Source: Brachypodius melanocephalos (lineage: Eukaryota > Chordata > Aves > Passeriformes > Pycnonotidae). Taken from it: 64,000 nt of DNA. The position numbers and the translations under genes were made by a program. The stretch lies in contig VZSR01003807.1 in assembly GCA_013398615.1 (NCBI GenBank), forward strand, positions 35,523,175 to 35,587,174, given 5' to 3'. Numbering within the stretch: position 1 is the first letter of the stretch; each line of letters starts with the position of its first letter. Shown here one piece after another: positions 13,263-25,968 of this stretch. The notes beneath the pieces were generated by a model, which was given only the letters and a program-made list of their open reading frames with translations, searched no databases and was not told the origin of the DNA.

Positions 13263-13600
13263 GTCACAGAACCACAGGATGACTTGGGTTGGAGTGGTCC
13301 TTGAAGATCATCTTGTTCCAACCCCCCTGCCATGGGCAGGAACACCTTCCATTAGACCACCTTGCTCAAAGATCCATTCAGCCTTGTCTTGAAGATTTCC
13401 AAGGATGGGACATCCACAGCTTCTCTGGGCAACCTGTTCCAGTGCCTCACCACACTCACAGTGAAGAATTTCTTTCTAATATCTAATCTAAACCTACTCT
13501 CCTAGTTTAAATCTGTTTCCTCCTGTCCTATCATTATATGTCCTTCCAAAAAGTCCCTCTCCACCTTTCTTGTATGCCCCCTTTAGTTACTGGAATGCTG
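13263..13600 (-). mobile_element. CR1 LINE 3' end fragment
   Basis: Read on the minus strand this is a typical CR1 3' terminal segment. It has the region encoding the last reverse-transcriptase residues, then the conserved 3' stretch around CCATGGCAGGGGGGTTGGAA and the GGACCACTCCAACCC motif, ending in TCTGTGACT. The plus strand therefore begins with AGTCACAGAACCACAGGATG at about 13263. Only the last approximately 340 bases are present, so this is a severely 5'-truncated insertion. The good match to the familiar avian motif suggests a moderately young copy. It has no intact frame. Confidence 0.93.
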
Positions 13601-16263
13601 CAAATAGAATATCATGTCAGTAGAGGCTTTATCAGACCAGCCAAGTAGCCATAGAAACTTCCTCTTGATTGAATTATTCATTTCGTGTTTCGGTTTCAAA
13701 AAACTAGTCATTTTAAGTTCTGTCCTAACTCTATGAGAATGGAATAAAAGGAATGTGCTACACTGAAGTTTATGTATGGTCTGCCTGCTAGGTGGAAGAA
13801 ACCTTCCAGCAAAGTAGGAATCAAGCAAATTTACTAAGACATGTGTTGGCAAAAGAAAATTTGTATCAGTACTGACTTTGTAATTGTAAATCTGTATTTA
13901 GTTTGATACTAGTTCTTAACTGAGCTGATCTACAGTGAGCTAATATCCTGGTATTGCATAGCTTAAAATTTATTGCTATGACAGTGAAGAAAACCTGAGT
14001 TATTATCCAAGAGACAATTAGTATCAGCAGCAACTAATCCATCATTTCTAACCTAACCCTCAGCAACTACTGGTGCCAGTTAAATTACCTGTGGAACCAA
14101 TATTTGAATTACAATCAGGGTAAGAGATAAGGATCAGTTCATTTAAAAGAAATGAGAGAGAGAAATACAAAAATATTCTCAATCAGCTCTGTGGAGTACA
14201 TGTATTTTCATTCATATGAAAATTCTAAAAACAACGCTGCCACAGAAATCCATTATCTACACATCCAAATGTGGAAGAAGCCATAAGCAACTCTTATCCT
14301 TGTTGCAACACCTTGACATTTGTACATTTTCCTACAATGGCGGTGGTTAATTGGTTTATTCCTCTTCAATGTATTCAACAAAATTCACTTGTTTAGCCTC
14401 TTTGAAGGAGTACAACGGGCTTTACATTGTTGCTATTTCTCCATGACAAAAAATGTATTGAGAATCTGAGGAGGAACCTGTTGCAGTCATCTACAGATCT
14501 TTGGTATGATACAAACAAGGGCAAAGCCTGGTACGTTCTGATGTATTTTTCTACTTTTCATTTATCTTTATTAGGAGTGGATCCTGACAACTCTATGGAT
14601 GATGAGTAAAAATTAGCTTCTCCAACAAATGCCAGAGCAAGAAATACACACAAGTGGCCTTCCCAGTTAAAACCCAACCTTGGAAAGAGAGCTTAGAAGA
14701 TGTGAACTCTTTTCCTCACACTTCTACCAAATATTTTGGGCTGAATTATTTTGTGGGTGCAGCAATGTGTCTGCATTTCCACACAGACTTATGTAATTAG
14801 TTGATAATGCTCTTCTTGCACATTTGAGAATATTTCATCTTTGTTTGGACATTAGACAAGAAATGTGCATTTCCACATACCCTTATGGACTTTTGAGAAT
14901 GTTGAAAAGAAATTCAGAATATACCGTCATAGCAGCTTGATTTTCATATTCTAGATGCTTAGGCTTGATTAAGCTATTGTTAGGAAAAGCAGTCCTCCTG
15001 GTGAAGTTTGCTCACCTATTGCTTCAGAAAGAAGGCCATGTGGCTTCTGTGGGAAAAAATGCTTTGAACCCACTCATATGACTCTATTTTTTGGGGGGGA
15101 AAAAAAGCCAAGAAAACCTGCAGTTATAGGAAGTTAGCTGGTCTTTAAGATATGAGAAACCTCGCATTACTCATCACCTCTGCAACCAACACCACCAGCA
15201 GTTTCTGCCCATGGTAATCAGTGGTAGTGAGTCTGCATTACATATGGTTGTCATTTCATTGAGTCACTTTCTGAGGCAAGCTGTCTGTGATCCCTTTTCC
15301 CTGCTGTGATGCAATTTCTAGAAAGGATTCTTACGGTTTTTCATCACTCAGACAGCCTCTTTTCCCTGAATAAATAATTTCTATTTCAACTGCACTGGTC
15401 CACCTCTTTTGCTGTGATACTGTCTATTATATGAACCTGAAAATGAAGAGACAATTTTCATTTTTCCCAAAAATATTCTACTATTGTGTGTTGATCAGCT
15501 TTTGAATTCTCTCTTTCAGCATTTTGGTGCTCAAGACAGCTGTAGTCTTGACCTAACCATGTAACACCTTGGCACTCAAAATGGCAGAATTAAACAGAAA
15601 GCCATTCTGACCTCATAATTAGCTTGAATTACAGAAGGGAACGTGTAGCTTTTGGTATGTAACTGCTGATAATGGTCTGTTTTTATAAGCAGCAATGGGA
15701 CTACATTTTCACTACTGCGATAGCATTCCAATACACCTGAAAAGTTTTCCTTCCTAAAGACAATCAGGAAACCATTGGTGAATTAGAAGTCCTCTCTTCT
15801 TTCAAATTTTGAATCAGAGCTTTACAAATCAGTCACAATTCAATAAATGGTCTAGACTCTGGTTGCATTCAAACTGATTATAAGGTCAGAATGTCTTTCT
15901 GTTTGCTTCTGCCATAATTTGGTTCATAACTTACCTGATAAAGTGATAGTTTGGGGCAGGTCTCACGGAAAAGCAGTTTCAGTTTAGAAAAAAAATCCCA
16001 AATGTATGTAATGATAAATATTTGGGGCAATTTTTATATCTGTGGAGGTACAGCCAAAGTGAAACTAAATATAATGATCACACATTTGCCCTGGGTTTTG
16101 GGACTGCTTCAAACTGATGGAATGTCAAACTTTACAGACCTTTTTTTTTTTTTTTCCTCATTACTTAGTCCAAATATTTAATTGAATGCAAATCTTTTGA
16201 CTCTGATTTTTTCTTTCCAAACTGTGAGTACAGCTATAGATTGGTAGACTGGTGTTCAGGCTT

Positions 16264-16312
16264 GATTTCTGATCCTAAGGCATTAACTTCAGTGGTCTTT
16301 GGATCAGATCCT
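16264..16312. repeat. Possible relic of an old palindromic amniote repeat
   Basis: The stretch has CTGATCC at 16269-16275 and its exact reverse complement GGATCAG at 16301-16307, enclosing an ACTTCAGTGG core. Sequences of this style (GATCC..., CTTCAGTGG, TTTGGATCAG) recall a dispersed hairpin-like repeat that I remember as abundant in turtles and crocodilians and degraded in birds. I cannot name the family with certainty, and chance resemblance is possible. Confidence 0.3.
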
Positions 16313-17040
16313 CGGAGAGCTGATTTTCAGTATCCTCATTCCAGTAATCTGTAGTGTGTAATTAAGTGCAGTCTCAAAACTGACCCCTGTGTCCTCTGTT
16401 CATTGTTCCTTTCAAAATTAATGTGTTTCCATGCATGGCTAAATTTTGTCTCTTTCTGTTTATTCCATTTTATATCTAGCACCTTTTCTTCTCTGTGCTC
16501 TCCATCTAGTCAGTAATCTCTGATGTGGTACTTTTTCAAATACTTCTTGAAAATCCACGTGTAATGCATCTGAAAATTTTTACTTATCTGTCACGTCAGC
16601 GCTATTTTCAAAGCATTCTAACAGGTCATTTAAACAAGATCTTCCTTGACTGAAGCAATTTTGGACACCTTGAATGAACTATAAAGCTGGTATTCTACTA
16701 ACCTTGACCAAGACCTTTTCCACAAAGCTCACGTTAAACTGTGTGTCTTACACTTTCTCTTCAGCCTCTGTCTTCTACTTATTTACTTATATTTGTCACT
16801 TCTCAGTCCTCAGAAATCTCTTTCATATCTACTGAACTTTTAAAATAGAGCATTTAAAGAGTCACCAACATCCCATTTTGTTCTTTCACAAAATATGTTT
16901 TTATGTGAAAGACATCCAAATGTGTGGATGGCTTTGGCTCCTGTAGATACTCTGTTAGTAAGTATACAAACAGAAGCATAGAATAAACCTTTACAAGTCA
17001 TCTAAATGAGCAAAAATAGTTTGGGAGGAGAGGGGAAGAA

Positions 17041-17100
17041 CATCCAAATCACAAGATAATTCTGTCAGAGAATCCAAATCATAAGATAATTCTCTCAGAG
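17041..17100. repeat. 30-bp tandem duplication (two copies)
   Basis: The segments 17041-17070 and 17071-17100 are adjacent copies of a 30-base unit and differ at only three positions. The unit includes ATCCAAATCA and AAGATAATTCT. No known repeat family is recognised. It is most simply a local slippage or replication duplication, recent enough to keep about 90% identity. Confidence 0.9.
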
Positions 17101-19768
17101 ATAAGCAACAGATTTAGAGATTCTTCACAGCATGGTAATCATTTCTAACTAGGTATAACCCTTTTGTATACATATTTTTTTAAAAATCGTTGTCTCTATC
17201 TGCTTTACCTGCCCCCTGAATAAATAAATTTTGCTTAAGTTTGCATTTTTTCGTGGATAAACCCCCAAATCTATAACTACATAAATATTTTGCCACTTCA
17301 TTCTCCCTATCATCTTCATTGGAAATATTTTAAATATTTGGGCACTTTTATATTATAATTAGCCTGGTTGTGGTGGACAGCTAGAAATTCCACTCTCACT
17401 TATTTTTTTTTTCCTATAAACTGAAATGTGAAATGGATAAAAAATGCCATGAGATATTTTCACCCCTCCCCTTGAATATCCCAGAATTTCATTATTTCTA
17501 ATATATTGGCAGTAATTCTCAAGCCTTGTTTTAGTGAATGTTTAAGCATCACCCCAGCAGGAGAAAGTGAAAAAAATCATGGGAAAAGAAACATTTTTCC
17601 AGGTCAGTATAGGTTTCACCATTGGGCTGTTCCAACAACAGTTTTTCTTTCTACATTTTTTTTTTTATTATTCCATTCTGGAGCTTACAAATTCTAAATT
17701 CCTAAAATGTTATTGGAAAAATAGTATAAACCTTTCTTCCTGTATTTTCTTCAGATTATTTAGAAATTGTCTGAGAAACAGAAAAGACAGTTGAAGAACG
17801 CAATAAAATTTAGAAAATAATTAAATTACTTGCTTATAGAAATCATAATGGCAAAAATCAGCAGTTTATAAATGTTTCCACCTTTACATAATTTGGGAAA
17901 AAATTATATCAGTAAGAGATGATAAAATTCTACAAAGCTTACGAGGAAACTGAATGGGGCATATCTAACTCTGAGTAGTGAAATCTGTGACCAAGCAGTG
18001 TCTGAGCAGGTTCCAAGATTCCAGCATCTCCAAACACAAACCGCTGCAGTAAGGTGAGAAAGCAATAAGGGTATCAGATCTGATAGCTTGTTTCACTCGA
18101 TGCATTTAAAATAAAAGAACCATTGGTAAAACCAATCTGGCAGCTATTAAGGCCAAAAACCTTAAGAAAGGTTTGAGAAAAACATGGATACATGCAATAT
18201 GACACTAGGAGGTGGAGCTGTGCAGTGGAGAAAGTCTAAAACAAAAATTCTAACCATAAAATAGTAGTTTAGATTTTCCAGCAGAGAGAACTGCTTATAT
18301 AACAGGATTCTCCAAAACTGGACTCAAAAACGCAAGAGAATCCCTATGAGTCAACAGTGAGGAAATGCATATGACAAAACAGTGACAGTGCTGTTAAAAA
18401 GACAGATTCTGAACATATTATACATTGAGAGAAGGCCTTGTTTAGAAAGACAGGGAAATCATTCCCCCTGTGAAACAAGAAAAAAAGTCAAGAGGCTTGA
18501 AAGTCTACTTGAACATACCCAAGGTATGCATTGTGCCCAGCTCAAAACGGGTCATTTCACAGTTCTTGACCATTATAATTTTGTTCACACTCTGTCCATG
18601 AATGTTGCAGAATTACTGAAACATATACATAGGAAGAAAAATGCAATAGAACTGCATTATTATGGCCATGAGAAAGAGTTAGAACACAGTGCAATTGCAG
18701 TGCAACAAATATTTGGTTTGCGTTTTTAAAAACAAACAGCAAAGTATCCAAAATGGGCAAAGCCATTCAAACTCCTGTGGTTATCTCCTCAGATCAGTAT
18801 TTTTCATGCAGTGGAAGCAAGGTCCCTGAGGGAATCACAATGTGGTAGCTGTTACCAACTGTTGAGTATTTAACAGAAACAGTCATCTGGAAATAATCAG
18901 CTGTAGAAGAGAGAACAGAGGAGTCCAGCTGGTGACAAGTAGTCTTAAAAGTAAGTGTTTGCCTGGTAGTATCACAGAGGAAAGAAAATTTGACTACCTG
19001 TCCCCTTAGCAAGATATCTTGCAAAGACAATGTGAATTAGATACTTCATTGTTTCAGTGAACAATTTTTGACAGTCAGAATATCTCAGTTCAGCACCTTG
19101 CTTTTTTTTTTGCATTAGCTTAAAGGTATGGTAGTAATTTGATTAATTACAGACATCTGTCTCTGCTGCTGTTTGGCTGTATTGTGTACGCTCTGACATC
19201 AAGCTTTAATGCATAAATAAGTAAACTTTGAGCATCATTTGCGCCATCTCTAATGTCACTGTGTATCTCTTCTCCCTTTCCTTGGAGTGCAATAATTCAG
19301 TGTTTGACATTATAGAGATTCAGGTAAAAGCTGCCGATAGTGCAAGATTTTAGGCATGTTTTACTACTTTTCTCTGCTCTGTGCATCTTTCAGTCTCCAC
19401 TATTTAAACAGAGAGCTGTTCCCACACAGACAATTGAAAAGTTGTTACAATGATGATGTTATTTTAACATTTATGGAAATCTCCAACAATATTCTGTGGA
19501 GAAAAGAAGAAAAAATACACTTCCTCAATGTTTCTCCATTATTTTAAGGTTACTGTGGCTTGTTTCGTTGCCAACTGAGTTCTTGAACTTTTCTAAGTCA
19601 GATTAAGATGTTTTTAACTCTTTAATTTTTGAGTGTGTCTAGTCTTTATTTTCCATTATGAATCATATAACATATTAAATAGAACAGCACAATTTTTTTA
19701 AAAAGCTGGTTAATAATCTATCCTGCAAGGAGAATATACCTATAAAATTATCTGTGCAAAGGTAATGC

Positions 19769-19791
19769 CATCATCATCATTATCATCATCA
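19769..19791. repeat. Short (ATC)n microsatellite
   Basis: A run of CAT/ATC triplets with one interruption (ATCATCATCATTATCATC) gives about seven units. It is a simple slippage repeat with no coding context. Confidence 0.75.
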
Positions 19792-22700
19792 CTTAGGTAT
19801 TTAATTCAACTCAGCCTAACATGATTACTTTAAGTCCTTCTAAATCTTTCTGGTCAAGTCAATTTTCATGGTAATAAAATATATTTTGAATGCCAATACT
19901 TTAAGCATTTACACCATTTATTCCATAATAAATTGTTTCTTGGAAAATGCTATTTACAAGCTGAGTTTCTATGCTCTGGGCTGACTGCCACCTCATTTTG
20001 GCTTGCTTCACAGGACTCTGCATGTAAATATGGCTATAAATTGGTATAAATCTCCTGTAAGAGTCCCCTACAGCTCTCCACCCAGAAATACAATCTATCT
20101 GCCCTCTCCAGCTTCTGAGAAACAGCACACCACTCAAACACTCATAGAATGTGTCCTTCATTCAACAGAGATAATTAGTTTCAGTTACTTAAACTGAGCA
20201 ACTATTTCCCTTCAAAGAGGATATTATATTTGCCTAATTGCATTTAAGTGCTAAACACTGTAAAGGATAATGTTTCCCGAGTATGGCATTTTTTTGGGAG
20301 AAGGCAAGCTGTCTGTTACAAGGGTCAATAGAAAGCTGCAGACAGTTTGAGAAACAGATAAAAATTCACAGATCATTGAGCACAAGCATATTTTTTCCCA
20401 AATGACTGTCAGTAAATCTTTCCCACACAATTCACATCCTTATCACATGCACTAAATAAGCATGAAAAGGTAAATTGTTGACTTTCTGTTATGCTATGAA
20501 ACAATCAAGATTGAGCTGAGCTAAACGAGTAAGACATTAGTCTGCAGATTTCTGCAAAAGATCTACTGAAACATCAACCCCACCAGTCTTTTTTTTTTTC
20601 TCTTGCATTTTTCTATCTTAATTAAAGAGCCCTTTCCACTAGCTTGATCCAGCAAAACACCCACAGTGCAGATGCTGTAGTTTCATTCCTGTCAGAATAC
20701 AGACATGCTTCACAACTTTGCCTTTACTTTTTGGCTAAACAATCAGGCAAACAAACAGTAGATGAAACTAATGGAGAGCTTAATTATATCTATCCATCAA
20801 GCTCTAAATTTGCTTCCTTTCCAAATAGTAGGCACTGTCTTTAAATCCAAAAGAACTGATGGCAAGATACCCAGTTTAAAATTCTCCCACTGTCATAGAC
20901 TGTTTTACTAATTATCCAGATTCCGAGGCAATCATACAACCGTAATCATTCACCTCACGCCTGGAAACATAAGTCTTGTTCTTTTGATGAATATTTATAA
21001 GACAGTGTAAAGCAGTCTACTTTCTTTTCCCTTCAGGCAAGACAATTTGGAGTTCATCAATATGTATTACCAAGGACTTTTATAAAAGGCACTTCAAAGG
21101 AAATTCATCAGGCATTCCTTTTGTCTTGATTTCTGTTAGACTGATACTTCCTTTTGACAAGTATCAATAAATTATCCTCTGATGGCTAGAAACTTGATGT
21201 CTTATTCAGAAACTTCCTCACACAGCAAAGTCTAGTCCTTAAGTTTCCAATGAAATTTTTAGCATCTAGCTTCTAATTTAAGGATGAAGGAGGACAGAAG
21301 AAGCAAATGAAGCACAAAATAATCAATGTATTTATGCTGTGGTTCTTTGATATATTTTGCTTTCACAGATGACAGAAATTTGCCAGTTAAGAATTTCCAT
21401 GACCTACATTCTTTGTTACTTTTTCCATTTGACTTTTGACCATATTTGGAATTCCTTAAGAGAAAAATTGAGGCTCTTCGTCCCCAGTGCTCAAACTGAA
21501 CAATAAGCAAATTAAAACCAGATTAATGTAGATATGTACTGTTGAATGACAGAATGTCTCTGTCCCAATTGGTTATTACTTTTCCTCCCTTGGATGCTGA
21601 CGCAAGGGCTCATATTTCTGGGAAAGGGTAGTGGGATCTTAAAGGGCGATAGAAAAAAAAGAAAGCCCTTCTGCTTATTATGCAATAAAAAATACTATAA
21701 AGTTACATATGTTTCTTTTTCCCAATTTAGCTATTTTTTCTAAGTGTGCATGCATGAGAAAAATTATCATGGAACACACAAAAGATGCACAAAATTAATA
21801 TGTGATGATAAGGTAAGTACCAGTCTACGAGAAAATGGGGAAAGTAATTGGGAAAAAAACCCCTCCATTTAATATTTTCCCCTTTTATTTTTTAAAATAA
21901 GAAATGGGATTATTGTAAGAATATTTTGTGCGTGTGTGTATGTGAATTGCAATTTTAGCTTTAAAAGGAAGTCGGGCCTTTCCACAAGTAAAAGTTAACT
22001 CTCCAGTCATGTTGAGCCATGATAAGCTCACATACCATGGTCAGGCTATGCTCAGTTCCTTGGCAGCAGGAACAACATCCTGCAGGGCTGGACATTTGGG
22101 GCCTCAGTAAAGTGCATGTAGCAAGTGTCCACCTCCTTCTGTCATGCATTGTGCTATACTTGTACCATTAAAAACCTCTGTAATTTCTCATGAGAACACA
22201 ATCCACCATTTAGGGTCTCGTTTGTGTGTGCACTGGGGGAAGTGAGGAATGATGCTATTTTTTCCTGTAAAATACATGACTTGTGATGAGTGCTTCAAAA
22301 ATGTTCTGTCTTTTTTTGAAAAATTCTTAAGGAATACACTGAAAATTAATTAAACTCCTCTATGTCTTTTAACTAGAAATGTAAAGAAAAATAATTATTT
22401 TATCATTAAGATTGAACTTACTGGATAAAAATGCAAACTCCACAAGGATCTTCTGAACTCTTTCCCAAAATGTACTGAAAACCCAGCCAATTTTCCCTTG
22501 AAAATAAAGACTTACATCACGAAAGAGGTACACACATTAAAGGGCACTGCACAGAGTGGTTTATATGGAGATGCCCTGAAAATGAACTGTCAGACTTTTC
22601 ATTACTGGTTTTGAGTTCTCTTTAAAACTTTATCTTTTTATTTTCTCTAGGTACAGAGAAACCTTGTAGATCTACAGAAGGTAATAAGAACCATAAGTGC

Positions 22701-24237
22701 CTGAATATGAAAAGGAAAAAAAATCAGAATGTATTTGTTGTCATGAGTTATACTGTAGGAGGTAGAAGTAACTTCTGTGTACCTAGAATGTAAAGTAACT
22801 TGATAGAAGAGGGTGAACTCTAATGGCTGATACTTATCAATTGCTGAGCACTTACCAAAATAAAAAGTAACATGTCATGGCACATCAACAAGGTTTACTA
22901 TCCCAAATTGGCAAGCTGCTGTGCCTTGATCTCAGCTAAATTGGATTGTTTACCAAGGGAAATAGGGGAAAATTAATTTTCTCAATCTTTCCCTGAAAGA
23001 AAAGCCCCCTTATTTTCCTCATAAATGTATTCTTTGTGCCACATAAAATGCTTAATGTTCAGATTTGAAAAGCTGGTTATTGTGGACAACTAATTAGAAT
23101 AACTCACTGTCTACATTATTGTGCTTAATGTGTTGCTCTGGATAAATATTTAATGTGCTACCTCAGGTGTTCCCGTCTTAGAATTTTGATATCTCTTTCC
23201 TAATTACGGCAGACCAGTTGTAATACTGAAGCTTATGTCATGGCCAGTAGAATTTCTAAGGAGAAGCTGAACATGCATTTTAAAATATCCACTCAAGGTT
23301 AAACTGTCAAGACTTGTGAAAATTCAGGATGAAAATAAGTAACTATTACTTCATGCTACTTCTGTTAAATATGTGTGTATTAATAGATGGATGAAACTTC
23401 CCTGGGGTTCAGTTTGTGATAGGCAACATTTCTTTCAAGCCTTGATTTAGGAAAAAAACCCAAAACCAAACAATGCAAGTGAAGGGAATGACGTATGCCT
23501 GTCAGCCTCCTGAGATAACACCTCGCTGATCTTATGATGCTCCTGGCATCATGTTTTCAATTCCATGCAGAGTTTTAAGGTCAGCAACAAGAAACAGCAG
23601 CCTTGAGTGACCCTTGAATGAAAACATACTAGAAGTCCTGGAGCTCTCTTTCTTGTGTAATTCTCTGTCTTGCCTACTCTTTCTTCAGCATCATGATTTT
23701 TACAATCAATTCAGCACATCCCTCTTCAGGCACTAAAGCAGAATATTTGTTTTCTCCCATTTATTTGTCTACCATGTAGGACATGCCTCAGTGCCTGATT
23801 TTAGGAGCTGTACTGCTCCAGCCTGAGGAAAATTTTAAGCCTGTCTTGTCTGTGTCAGATGCTTTTATCTAACCAAACATTTTGGGTGCTAACTAATGAA
23901 ATATTTTGCATTGTGAATTCTGTGTCAGAGACGTGTCTCTGAACCTGGTGGAGTGGAGATCGAGGATCGTGGTCTCTTGCTATTTTTTATCTGATGTGTC
24001 TATGCTTGCTGTATAAATGGATTGCAGTTTCTAGGCTCTGACTCTATCCTCTGCATCTACCATATATGGATCTGAGCCCTGGCCAGTGAACACAAAAATC
24101 TTGATGCTCAAAAGTTCTATCACTGCATCTTTTTGTGAGATTAAGCTTTGTATTTCATGAAGATACCTGTAACAGAAAGAAAAAGGAGAAGGAAATATTA
24201 TCTATAACAAAACTAAATCGATCCAAACGTAAAGATG

Positions 24238-24270
24238 AAAACTTTTATTTATTAAATATATAAAAGTTTT
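24238..24270. repeat. Perfect AT-rich inverted repeat, 11-bp arms
   Basis: AAAACTTTTAT at 24238-24248 is matched exactly by its reverse complement ATAAAAGTTTT at 24260-24270 around an 11-base A/T spacer. The arms could form a short hairpin. The pairing does not extend beyond position 24237/24271. No transposon ends or target duplications are evident, and AT-rich DNA produces such repeats fairly often. Confidence 0.85.
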
Positions 24271-25950
24271 ATCCTGTTATTTAGGACTTTGAGCAAATTT
24301 GACTCCAGCTGAGTAACTTTTGCTTATGGGTTTTGTGTGTAAATGAAGTATCCATGAGGAAAAGCAATTGGTCTGCTCAACAGAAATGTTATGTTGGACT
24401 TATTCTCAAAAAGAGAAGAATAGAAAGCCATTCTATGGAATATTAGGTGCTTTTATTTCTCTAGGGTCTACATATCTCAAGGAACGAGCTCCAGAGCTAT
24501 ATTCTACTGTGCACTTAAATTTATTTTTTATATTACAGGTACAGGTACTGTTAGAAATCCCTAATACCTCATTAAGCAATGATCATCATGTGCTTGTTTG
24601 TTCCTTGGCAATAGTTTTCTCTTGCAGTTGAGTTTTAGGTGCTTGTATTGCTTTTCACTTTTTTATCTCCTCCCTCCTTCCCATTTTACATAGACATATG
24701 TCTAGGACATATCAAAAAATAAGAGTCAGAGAAAAATGCCTTTCATGTGCTGCAAATGATGAGATATGTGATGACCCCATGGTTATTTGGGGACCTTATT
24801 CTGCTATAAAAAGCCAGGAAAGTTTTGCTTGCCAAAGAGCTACCCTCTTTGCCCTAGCTGCTGCATCAATAAAGCAGATTTGTACATCATGACCTTTGCT
24901 TTTTTGTTCCAGTTGGAACTGTAGATATTTTAAATCCTGAACTGCAATGTTGGTTAGGGACCTGAAGAGAGAAAAGATATATCTGTCATTTGTCACACTG
25001 CTGAAAAACAAGCTGTAGCATTCTTTACTGGTGGCTGCTGATCTCAGAGCTAACCAAGGCAAGAAGAAATAACCAGCTCATCTTTGGAGGCTGTTAGGAT
25101 GGGACAGAATTTCACAAGAAAACAGAGATATGAGGCGCTACCAGCAGCTACTGCTGCAGGTCTGGTGTTTGAACTTAACTGTTTTAAGGAGGCATAAACT
25201 CATTATGTAGGTCTGATATAGGATAATATAGAAAAATAGTGTGTGAATAAACATTAGAAATAGAATAATACACAATTTAGCATATGTGAGTCACTAAAAC
25301 GATACGCTATTGTAATTGCAGAAAGTTTAAAAAGATGATCAAAGATAAGATTCAGAAATCAGAAATATGCCCTATTTGTTCCAAATGAGATGTTAGAAAT
25401 CCAGATTAACTGCAAGGAATCATTTCAAATTCTAAGGACACTCGACAGCGTCCTTCACAGCGATGTGATCTTACCATGCTTGGCACTGTCATGCTGGTAC
25501 GTGTGCACTTGTATGAATGGCAAATGTGTTATGTGCCATCTACAAAAGCACAAATGCCATCCATAGCAAATATTTAACTCTTCAGCAGTATATATTAAAT
25601 ATAATGATCATCTGACTACTTCCAACAGGGCAAATATCTCGAGAATCTGCCTTGGTATTGCATTTGGCTTTAGCAGAATGTTTGTTGACACTGAGAATTA
25701 AGAACCACAGCTCAACAAAATATCCACATCATGGATAATATGAGTAAGGAATGTCATTATTAGCAGTACAAGATAAAGTGTATAGTGCTACTATACAAGC
25801 TGAGTATCAGTTCTGAAAACTGCAGAAAAGGAAAAGAAATCCTTGCTCCCTTCATATCCATTGTCTAGTTACAATTTGTATTTAAACAAAGAAAGGGTTT
25901 GTTTTTTTATTTCTTGATGTATCTGAGCACAAAACACCTTCCTACAGGTC

Positions 25951-25968
25951 TTTTTTTTTTTTTTTTTT
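25951..25968. repeat. Poly-T run (18)
   Basis: Eighteen consecutive T. A poly-A tail of a minus-strand retrocopy was considered, but no retroposed body is recognisable next to it. A second 18-T run occurs at 26736-26753, also without a recognisable body. Confidence 0.85.
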
